Assembly (NCBI GenBank): GCA_021521415.1
Contig: JAIQDT010002044.1
Span: 310,001 to 374,000 of the forward strand
Reading direction: 5' to 3'
Length of the DNA stretch: 64,000 nucleotides
Source of the DNA: Bidens hawaiensis
Taxonomy: Eukaryota; Streptophyta; Magnoliopsida; Asterales; Asteraceae
In this document: one piece after another, positions 1 through 8,888 of the stretch
Layout: every line of letters begins with the position of its first letter
Numbering within the stretch: the stretch's first letter is position 1
The notes under the pieces: model-generated
What the model was told of the DNA's origin: nothing
The model's database searches: none
The model's input: only the letters and a program-made list of their open reading frames with translations
Made by a program: the position numbers and the translations under genes

Positions 1-142
1 CAGTGACGGATTAGACATCAAACTCAGCGGTAAAGTAAAAAAAATTACCATTCTTCATGATATATTTTAACACATGGGGTGCAGAGTTCTCCTTTTCAGT
101 TTTTAAAAGCTTGAAAACAAGCAATTACATAATCTTTTTTTA

Positions 143-188
<46 letters not shown>

Positions 189-359
189 TTGATTTTTATT
201 ATTATGAATTCCTTAAAGTTTACTTACCAATAAGCGATTTGTTCTCACATATCAACTTTAACACCACAACAAAAAGAGCTTTAGAAAAATAGTATTTAGA
301 TTCACTATGACCACGAAATGATAAACTATTTTCTAAAAATAATCTTTAACTACGAACTG
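1..359. other. AT-rich intergenic DNA
   Basis: No coding region or recognisable RNA gene is seen. The only distinct structure is the TTA microsatellite annotated separately. Confidence 0.6.
147..190. repeat. (TTA)n microsatellite
   Basis: Uninterrupted TTA/ATT trinucleotide run of about 40 bases in AT-rich DNA; likely length-polymorphic. Confidence 0.9.
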
Positions 360-1001
360 AACCCAATAATCGATATCAATTTGCAATCTTTTTTTCCATA
401 CTACGCTTAGTGGCATTCTTCTCATAAGATCGCTTTTGATTCAAGAGATTTTTACAGTTTTTAGCCGCCTTATTATGAACACTATAAACTTCCCCCAACA
501 TAGTCTTTTAAGGCACTCGGTTTACTACAATTATAACAGACTCCACTTACAAAAGTTTCTCTTCCACCTTGATTATCAACACTTTATTAAACAAGTAATA
601 GCATAAGCAATATGTTTTTTCATGTTTAGTGCTATAAACATAAGCAATATGTTTTTTCATTCTTCTCTTCGCATCTATTTGATTAGGATGAGAACTGCAA
701 TAGGTGGTAAATCAGAGGGGTCCGAAGGAAAATCATTCAAAATGATTGTATTTCGTATTAAAGGGCTTGAAGCCGAAGGAATATTTAGACCAATATTATC
801 ATTTTCTTGCATATCATTCTCAATATTTGAACATGGACATATACCATCATTTTCTTGTATATCATCAACAATATTTGAACTTGGACTTGGAATATTTGAA
901 TTAAGTGTTGGATCAATATCATCATTTTTCTTTTCTTTTTCATTTAAACAGATTGCTAAAGTGGTTGTTGAGCCTGTTTCTGTTTGATGTTTCTCGTTCA
1001 C
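360..1001 (-). pseudogene. hAT transposase remnant, TTF-type zinc finger (ZMYM1-like), N-terminal part
   Basis: The minus-strand frame starting at 1001 reads a low-complexity N-terminus ending in LNDFPSDPSDLPPI, the usual lead-in to the TTF-type zinc finger of plant hAT-derived 'zinc finger MYM-type protein 1-like' proteins. The similarity then continues in other frames: HPNQ at about 690, CLCYYLFN near 600, and YSVHNKAAKNCKNLLNQK at about 430-490, matching the conserved HN..W/A..C..LLNQKQ block. The pieces are in family order but separated by frameshifts and stops, so this is a dead fragment. The catalytic core and the C-terminal dimerisation domain are not seen. Confidence 0.6.
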
Positions 1002-1506
1002 GAATAAAAGAAGAAAACGGTTAATGAGTTTTATTTGCTTTGGTCTTTAAACTTGTTTGGGTTTTAATTAATTTGAACTTTTAAATTGGTTGAGCTTTAA
1101 AAAAATAGGGGTAATATATTATTTTTTCCAGGGTTTGCGAAATACGAAACAAACCAAAAACAATTAATTTATTTGCACTGCCGACGAAAAGTTAAAGGGT
1201 AGCGAATATTACCCCGAGTTGTGAACTCCATCCGTCCCTGATAGGCAAGATTTTTTCATTGGTTACAAAAAAACAACAAATAAAACAATATATTGGAAAT
1301 GAGGGAGTCAAATGGATATATGTTGGTCATAAATTTGTCTTGGGCCATCTCTTGGGCATACAAATGAGCTGGAGGGCTCTATTCTTAAAAGACGGACCGA
1401 AGCTCTACAAAATAAGCCTCATACGAAGAGACTGATGGCTCGGATACGTTACCAAGTTATAAAATGTGGAAAAGTAAATAAAAGCGCATAATTGTATTAG
1501 AACATG
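1002..1506. other. intergenic, nothing recognised
   Basis: AT-rich, stop-dense on both strands; no repeat structure seen by eye. Confidence 0.5.
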
Positions 1507-1709
1507 TTTGTGATTGAGTTTAAGAAATATTTATTAGTTTTTTCTAAAAACTATTTTAAAAAGCCAGAATTTGAGGCTTTTGAAAAGCTGTTTTTTAATT
1601 TTTTTAAAAGCTAAAGTAAAAAAGTTTTTTGTGCCAAACAGATTTTAAATTATTGGCTTTTTGAAAACACTAATAAACTAATAAGCATTTTTCAAACTCA
1701 ATCCCAATA
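1507..1709. repeat. small MITE-like inverted-repeat element
   Basis: The left end (TGATTGAGTTTAAGAAATAT) is mirrored at the right end, whose complement reads GGGATTGAGTTTGAAAAATG. This gives inverted termini of about 35 bp around a core rich in AAAGCT/AGCTTTT motifs. The whole is about 200 bp and non-coding. The superfamily is uncertain (hAT-type MITEs look like this) and no clear target-site duplication was found. Confidence 0.55.
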
Positions 1710-2201
1710 AGCATTTCATTTCATTTTAATCCGTGAGTGCACCTATAGTTCTTAAACTATCATGGTAACAGTAGCCGTTATCCATTAGTAATTCCTTGAT
1801 GATAGTCTGTTGGAAATTACATTACTCGCACCCTGATCATTTCAAATGAAGTATTAGATGGAATTTAGACAGAACTTTTTGATGGTTAAAGTCGTTAATT
1901 ATATATACGGGGCAGCGGGTGATATTTAAATATGGGTCAGGTCGACTCATCAACACTATTGTTTTTCCCATTTTCTTAGTTTTATAACAAATACATGACA
2001 AAAATACTACAAATCTACACTGACTTTCACCCTATATCAGATATTTTCTTATTAGTTCTACACGTTTAAGAAGATTAATATAATAAAAAAGGATTCTTTC
2101 TAAAGAAAATGAAATTGCAATTATCGTCTATAAAAAGTAAGACAACTCGTTTATACCTGATAGTTATAAAAAAGTAATATTACAATGTAAATGATATAGT
2201 A
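1710..2201. other. intergenic, nothing recognised
   Basis: AT-rich, no ORF of note, no repeat recognised up to the Helitron terminus at 2202. Confidence 0.5.
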
Positions 2202-2317
2202 CTAGTAGAAGTGTCCGCGCGTTGCAGCGGGACTCGACGGGAATTTGGTTGATAGTTGTTCGGTTCGTTATGGTACCCTTATTCGCTATAGTTAAATTTA
2301 GATTCGATGCAGTTTAT
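2202..2317 (-). mobile_element. Helitron 3' terminus (copy A)
   Basis: Read on the minus strand this ends in a short GC hairpin (CCGC...GCGG, with AACGC in the loop), a 9-nt spacer and CTAG followed by T. That is the canonical Helitron 3' end (hairpin, CTRR, insertion 5' of T). The element extends to the right and is interrupted by T1 at 2375. A second, related end lies at 12947. The 5' end of this copy was not located, so only the terminus is annotated. Confidence 0.55.
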
Positions 2318-2374
2318 GCGAAAATGCTTAGATACACCTGATTATATATCATTAGCAAAAAATGAATTGAACAC

Positions 2375-3304
2375 TGAAGAAACACTAACCAGACCCCGGG
2401 CAGATTACTGGTAACCTGGGGGTTGGAGAGCTGTTTCCCACGAGGGGTTAGACCCTTGGAAGATGGTTCTTCTGATAACCTGCAAAACAGACACCGTGAG
2501 CTCGTCACTGAGAAGGGGGGGGTTCCTCCTTGTGACCACCCTCCGGCGTGAGAATCAGACTAGATTGCTCTTTAAATATAAAAGTATATTCAGAGATTGC
2601 TAGAGCAGATATCAGGTATATATGATAAGATAAGATGTTGTAAGATGATCATACCATTGGGGTATTTATAGCCGAAGGTAGGTTTCCAAGGGGTTTAGCC
2701 GGCCCAACACGCTACCAACTGTAACCTATGCACGTGCCCTGCCTGTGAGTGGTGGATAGGTAGCGGCTGACACAGAGCAGGCGTGTCGTGCACTCTTCCT
2801 CTTCTGCCAACTACAGGCTAGGCACGTGGTATGGCAGGAGTTGGTGGGTAGGCGGCGGCTATTGGTCACAGTGCTGTGGCGTGCTGTCTGCCATGCTGCT
2901 GTCAGTGAGCTGTCGCAGTCTTGGTCAGATCTTTTGTCTGTACCTCGTCAGGTATCACACAAAAGATCCTCCATCATACGGACTGGCTCATTTAGGCGGG
3001 AGTTTTCCCCCTCCCGCCTTTGCTCATTCCTTCAGGTGACACTGGGGAGAGTTAAGTGCCTAGTGCGTGTAGCCATGCTGCGCGGGTGGCCTTCCCTCAT
3101 GGCTTGTATCCGAGGCTGCGGGAACAGGCGGAGTCCTTCACCATGGGAGGCATTTCCTGCGGGACCAGCTTGCATACTGCGCGTAAGGACGTCACTTCTC
3201 TGAGCATGGTTGGTCCTGCGGATCCAGTTGGTCTCTGCGCAGACGTCCCTGTTTAAGGTGAGTCTTGCGGGTCCAACTGGGCTCTGCTGGGACCTACCTC
3301 TTCA
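2375..3304 (-). repeat. T1 left LTR (3' LTR of the element)
   Basis: 930 bp, starts TGAAGA and ends TCTTCA; near-identical to 11154-12085. A TATAAATA box on the minus strand lies at 2663-2670, consistent with the LTR promoter. ORFs inside are duplicated in the other LTR and look non-coding. Confidence 0.95.
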
Positions 3305-3318
3305 AGTCCCCCCAGTCC
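3305..3318 (-). other. T1 polypurine tract
   Basis: On the minus strand GGACTGGGGGGACT directly precedes the LTR, the expected site for plus-strand priming. Confidence 0.75.
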
Positions 3319-3681
3319 AATGTTCTTCTCATGCGTGTTTAATAAAGTGAGGTGAACTTTTGGACTTAAGCAAAGGGTTTTGAAAAGGGTTTTGTAAGGT
3401 TTTCCATGGGAAGTCCTTGTCACTTGCAGAAATGCCCGAGTTTCCTGCTTGGTCTTTGGGTATGATGCGGGTAGGTCTGTAACCTCCTCGCAAGTCAGGA
3501 GCATTGAGTCCCAGTTGTGTGGATTCTCCATGAGGTTTTGGTAGTTTTGAACATAGTGATCAATTATGTTAAAACCATCAATTCCATTCTGGCGCTTCAA
3601 ACAACGTAGTTCTCAACGTTCCCGCTATGCGGGGATGTTATTTCCGTTTCCGCAAGCATTGCCCAGAAGATCCTTCTTGGT

Positions 3682-4447
3682 TTCAATTCCCAGCGGAGCG
3701 CTAGGTATGTGAAGGGTTTTGCCTTAACACTGTACCAGCGCTCGTCTTACGGTTACTTTACTTCCAAGGTTTACTTGGCTTCAATTCCCTGCGGGTGCTA
3801 GGTATGTGAAGGGTTTTGCCTTTACACTGTACCCGCATCCGTCTAACGGTTACTTGTTTGCCAAGGTTTACTTGGCTTCAATTCCCTGCGGGTGCTAGGT
3901 ATGTGAAGGGTTTTGCCTTTACACTGTACCCGCATCCGTCTAACGGTTACTTGTTTGCCAAGGTTTACTTGGCTTCAATTCCCTGCGGGTGCTAGGTATG
4001 TGAAGGGTTTTGCCTTTACACTGTACCCGCATCCGTCTAACGGTTACTTGTTTGCCAAGGTTTACTTGGCTTCAATTCCCTGCGGGTGCTAGGTATGTGA
4101 AGGGTTTTGCCTTTACACTGTACCCGCATCCGTCTAACGGTTACTTGTTTGCCAAGGTTTACTTGGCTTCAATTCCCTGCGGGTGCTAGGTATGTGAAGG
4201 GTTTTGCCTTTACACTGTACCCGCATCCGTCTAACGGTTACTTGTTTGCCAAGGTTTACTTGGCTTCAATTCCCTGCGGGTGCTAGGTATGTGAAGGGTT
4301 TTGCCTTTACACTGTACCCGCATCCGTCTAACGGTTACTTGTTTGCCAAGGTTTACTTGGCTTCAATTCCCTGCGGGTGCTAGGTATGTGAAGGGTTTTG
4401 CCTTTACACTGTACCCGCATCCGTCTAACGGTTACTTGTTTGCCAAG
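3682..4447. repeat. 97-bp tandem repeat array in T1
   Basis: Eight head-to-tail units. The first (3682) is diverged and 98 bp. Units starting at 3780, 3877, 3974, 4071, 4168, 4265 and 4362 are essentially identical, the last one being incomplete. Each contains TTCAATTCCCTGCGGGTGCT and CGCATCCGTCTAACGG. The array sits between the PPT and the antisense-ORF promoter, i.e. in the element's 3' untranslated region, a known nursery for satellites. Confidence 0.95.
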
Positions 4448-4797
4448 GGGTAAGGGGTATTTTCCCGCTTACTTTTTAATATTTTTTAAATTTTGAATTT
4501 TGAAATTCGAAGAGTTGGTGGAAAGATAAGAACAGTCCAAACCTCTGAAACGTCGTGCAACGGTTTCTTCTGACTGTCAGGACGTGCAGGAAGTTATGGT
4601 GACGTGACAGAACATGGTCATTCCAGTCGCTTTTTCAGGCGCGTGGGCGTGATTTTTCGGGCGCGTGGCCGCGAAATTACTGGCACACGTCCTTTCAACA
4701 GCTGTTGCCAGCCTGCTTTTTGCCACGTGTCATAGTTTCATTGCACCTTTGATTTCTCTCTCCTCCGCATTAAATTCACCGCATTAATTGCGATTAC

Positions 4798-4806
4798 TAT
4801 ATAAAG
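4798..4806 (+). promoter_or_regulatory. TATA box for the T1 antisense ORF
   Basis: TATATAAAG about 120 bp upstream of the ATG at 4929, followed by a pyrimidine-rich leader (CTTCTTCTTCTTC) typical of plant 5' UTRs. It gives the plus-strand ORF its own promoter, independent of the LTRs. Confidence 0.7.
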
Positions 4807-4928
4807 GGGAAGAGGGTTATTTGTAATTCACACTTTCACCTTTCTTCTTCTTCTTCTTAGTGATTTCCGGCAAATACTCCCCTTTTTCAGGCAAGCATTT
4901 TCCCGAAATCACTTCTCTTTCTGCAAAA

Positions 4929-7906
4929 ATGTCTTCTCATGATGCTGATGACCAGAAGACTGCTGGCGAATGCCAGTGCTCTCTTCCTGTCGATCTGTAC
5001 CAGTATATCGTCAGGAAGTTCATGCTCGAGTCTCTCGAGCCTGAGTTTCCTGAACCCCACCATACTGTGTACGATGCCCCTAGTGGCAAGATCGGGGTTT
5101 ATGCTGCATTCTTTGTCTACGGAAACCTTAGGTTTCCGTTGACAAAGTTTGTGTACCGTGTCCTGGAGAGGCACGGTGTGCACCTGACAGAGGTGCACCC
5201 CATGGCCATTGCCAAGGTCCGGCACTTTGAGTGGGTGTGCCGGATACTGGGCCTTGAGCCCCTCGTTGACCGTCTGATGACCTTCTACACTTGGAGGTGC
5301 ATCCAGGGGTGGTACACTCTTACAACCCGTATCAAGGGTTTAAAGATTTGTACCACCGAGCGGAGTCTTCGCTCATGGAGAAGAGAGTTCTTCTTCATAT
5401 CCGCTCGCGCCATCCCCATCGCCATGAAGTTCAAGAATGGCCAGGCGCTTCCGAACCTTCCCGCCCTCAACTACGAGGAGGCGGAATGGTTCTCGAAGAT
5501 ATCCCGGGTCCAGTCCCCGGTTTTCCGTTTTCCGGAGTCGGCGATGGTGATGCTGGGGATGAGCCGGGTGTGGAAGGCGGCGAATGCGGATAAGGTTCCG
5601 ATCGTCCTTGAATATGGTTCGAACTCTGTCCCTTATGGTACGTCTTGTTTCATTTTGCTGACTTCGATTTTTTCTAACTTTCTTGTTGATTTCAGAGGGG
5701 AACGATCTTCAGTCGCTCCTGAACCCGCGGGAGGAAGATGGTCCCGCGCGGATGGGTACTCGTGCTCTGGACGAGAACGAGTTGCCCATCTTAGAGCAGA
5801 CCGCGGGTCGGTTCGTGGAGGTTTACCCGCCAGGCCAAGAGATCCTGAGCCACCGACGGCCAGGTAAGCCTATCTTCTACCCTGAACCTCTCAATGCTGT
5901 GCCTGCTGCTGGAGTTGACATTTCTTCTTCTGAGGAATCCGCAGAAGGTCCTCCACTGGTGCGGAAGAAAAAGGCTGCCGTCGGGAAAGGCAAGGAGAAG
6001 GTGGCCTCTACGGCCGACCCGGTAGTCCTATCTGACTCGGAGTCAGATAGTGCAGAGGTGGCGGGGAAGCCCGGTGGTGAGGAGACCACCGCTCCGGAGG
6101 CTGTAGCTGTTACCTCCGGGGAGGCAGCGACGACGACGGTTACCGGTGTCAAGAGGCCGGCTCCATCGGGTTCGCCCCCGCTCGTCCGTACGTTCAAGCT
6201 CAAGAAACCCCGTAAGTACCCCCATAATTCTTGTCTAGATTTGTTGTTTCAAATAAAGTTTTCTAACACTTTTGCTTGTGCAGGTGTGGATGTTGACGCA
6301 TTCCAGGGTGGAGTTGGAGCAAGTATTCCCCCGCCAATGAGGGAAGGCTCGGTCAGCCTTCCCGAGGCGTCGACCCAGGCGTCTGCGCCTGCTTCCGTTG
6401 GTTCCAGCCTTCCTGAGGCTGTTCCAGCTGAGAAGGTGTCTCCGCCGGCCGTGAGTGCAATTTTTACAGCATCTTTCACGGAGCCGGCGGTTACTGTTGC
6501 TGAGGAGGCGACGCCAACAATGGCTACCACAGCGGCTGCCACTATACCTGCGCCACCGGCACCGACGGCCGGACCATCAGGTACGCGCCGGGCTTCCCGC
6601 CGATCTATGCCACCTTCCCGTCTGCCTGACCTGTTGGATGGATTTCCTTTAGGTTCAGGTGATGGGTTTGGCGGCTATCGGCCTGTTATTGACCCTACAG
6701 GTACGTAGGGTTCTTTTTCCTTTGTATATTTTTGTCATCTTTTCCTAACTGCCTTTGTTTCTTTTGCAGTGTCGGATTCCAATGAAGTGTATGTTCCAAG
6801 ATGGAACATACGCCGAGGAACAACCCTTCGCACCCCTGTGGAGTGCGTGGATTGGGCTCGCCACGCTGCTCCTCATGGTGCGTTGGGGGAAGCCATGGCT
6901 AGCTACCAGGAGGGTAGGCTAACCAATGAGCTTCGGGTTCTCCAAGCCCGGATGCAGCCCCGCGTCGAGCTGCTTTGTCGTGAAAACGACAAGTTAAAAG
7001 CAGCTCGCGCCAAAGAAATATCTGAGACGCGGGCTCTGCGGGAGGAGAACCGGCAGTTGGCCGCTGCCGCCGCCGAGAAGGAGAGAGCATTCAAGGCCCT
7101 CGAGGTTGAAGTCCAGGCGCGACTCGAGGCCCGCTCCAAGGCTGCCCAAGCTGTGAATGAACAGCTTCGGCTGGCTAAGGAGACTGCGCGAAACTCAACT
7201 GAGAGGGCTGCCAAGGCTGAAGCTGTTGCTGAGCCGCTTCGCGAAGAGAATGAGCAGCTTAAATGCAAATTAAAGGCTCTTCAGCATGCTCATGACGCCT
7301 TGGCAATGGAAGATGCCAAGAAGCTGCAGGAGATCCTTGACCAGAGGGGGGTGCTTGACCGCACTGAAAGGAAACTCAAAAGCGTCGAAGAGGCTGCCGC
7401 CTAGGAAGTTCAACTTGCCAACCTTGATAAAAGCGGAGCCGAACGTGCTTACAAAGAAAGTCAAGCTACCCTCCAATGGCTGCTTCGAGAAGCGTTGCCT
7501 CAGGTATCTTTATCTTTTTCTTTACGCTTTCCGCTCGTAATTAGAAAATGTTCTAACTTGTATTCTTTTGTAGGTTGTGCGTCGGGTCCTTTCAGAGACC
7601 TCTTATGACGATGCGATGAGCGCAGCCCTCAACGCTTCTCATGAGGATGGGGAGAAGACTGGCTTCCTGCTTGGTCTAGGGTTTGCTGAGAGAGGCTTTC
7701 CGCCCTCCAACTTCCCTTTATTCAATGTTAATACTGAAGCTGCTTATGACCAAGCTGTGAACCAGTACGCTGCCTTCCCGCATCCAGTGGTGGAGAAGGT
7801 GAATGAAGCTGCTGCTGCTGATGATGGGCTAAACATCCTTAAGGCTTTCCTTGGGCAGCCGCGCTCTGACGGTGCTGGTCCAAGCGGAGGTGGCCCTGAA
7901 GCCTGA
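4929..7906 (+). pseudogene. T1 antisense ORF, 'putative gypsy type transposon' (Transposase_28-like) protein, spliced, one in-frame stop
   Basis: The reading frame runs over five exons: 4929-5637, 5696-6211, 6284-6700, 6770-7503 and 7574-7906. Every intron (58-72 nt) has GT-AG ends and the frame is kept. The start is the ATG at 4929 rather than the upstream GTG. Exon 1 encodes the conserved domain (GVYAAFFVYGNLRFPLTKF, WVCRILGLEPL, MTFYTWRCIQGWYTL), which in plant databases is called gypsy-type transposon or transposase-like domain. Exons 2-3 are acidic, Ser/Pro/Ala-rich and probably disordered, with basic patches (KKPRK). Exon 4 is a long Glu/Lys/Ala coiled coil. A single TAG at 7402-7404 interrupts the coiled coil; coding character continues unchanged beyond it to the TGA at 7904. 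The function of this class is unknown. Transcription would be antisense to gag. Confidence 0.85.
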
Positions 7907-8888
7907 TCCTGAAGATCCCTTCCCACTGCTAGGATAGACTTAGCTTTGTATAGATTTCTTTTAGGCGGGTAGTTACCCGGCCACTGTTGTAATATATCAT
8001 TGAAATATACGATTGTTATTCCTTTCATTGGATTCTTTGCTTTATAAACTTATGACTTGCATACTTAGTTTAAAATAGCAATTTTCCAAGTGTTTAGAAT
8101 AAGTTAACCTGTGAACGTGGTTGATGGGTTAAAGTTTTGCTTCCTCTTTCGTGATTGTGCGGGTAGACCCGTCACTTGCACTTAGTAGGATGGCATAACT
8201 TTACCCATATCTGACCTGCGTGTAGGTTTACCTATTGAGGATAAGTTAACCTTTGAACGTGGCTGATAATAGGTGTGAAGTTTTGCTTCCTCTTTCGTGA
8301 TTGTGCGGGTAGACCCGTCACTTGCACTTAGTAGGATGGCATAACTTTACCCATATCTGACCTGCGTATAGGTTTACCTTTTCCTCTTAAGAATTTTGAA
8401 CCGTCCCACGCGCGGTTGTTGATAGGTTGGTGCAGTTCCCTCGAATGATTCATGCGGATAGACCAGCACTTTCATATGGTAACTTTTTTCCCCTTCAACT
8501 GACCTGCGTGAAGGTTTATCATGCTTTTTGGGTTCGTGCGGGTAGGACCGCCTTCCCATGCAATGACGTTTTTTGTAATTATGCGGTGAAAACCGGCATA
8601 TTAGTGTGTACAAAAGTATAAATGTAAATCATCAGCTTCGACGTTTGAAAGAGAATCATTTCCATTAGAAGTGGCTCTTGGCCTTTTCTGTACAAATTGG
8701 AATTGATTACATGCAAACTGTGTAATTGAACTCCCTTCCATGTTGGGACAGGAGTGCCATCGAGCCGACACGCACCTGTTTCGGGATCTCGTTCTTTACG
8801 CAGCATGTAGTCTCCATATTGAAGCTGATTTTTTATTCGTGTTTACCCCAGCCATGGTTCCACACGCACCTGCCTGCCTGCTTAGCTT
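7907..8888. other. T1 spacer between gag and antisense ORF
   Basis: In Tat elements with pol this interval would carry PR-RT-RH-INT. None of their motifs is present in any frame. It holds two direct repeats (annotated) and short unrecognised ORFs such as one on the minus strand at 8579-8806. Confidence 0.7.
8096..8381. repeat. 143-bp direct repeat, two copies
   Basis: Copies 8096-8238 and 8239-8381 share long identical tracts, e.g. TTTTGCTTCCTCTTTCGTGA and TCACTTGCACTTAGTAGGAT. A weaker, partial third copy continues to about 8530. Confidence 0.85.

Noticed and set aside
2788..3256. ORFs on the plus strand encoding MHSSSSANYRLGTW..., MVWQELVGRRR... and MPSACSHAARVAF...
   Set aside because: They lie within the T1 LTR, occur identically in the other LTR (11569-12037), overlap one another in different frames and have no domain; LTR shadows.
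4860..4928. Upstream GTG-initiated extension of the antisense ORF
   Set aside because: Plant translation would use the ATG at 4929; the extension lies in the leader just after the pyrimidine tract.
5862..6654. Additional introns at 5862 (GTAAGC) or 6581-6653 (GTACGC...TTTAG)
   Set aside because: The stretches read as continuous conserved-style coding and removing them is not needed; kept as exon, though alternative splicing is possible.
4887..7268. Minus ORFs across the antisense-ORF region (e.g. 6903-7268, 6249-6542)
   Set aside because: Shadow frames of the plus-strand exons; low-complexity translations without motifs.
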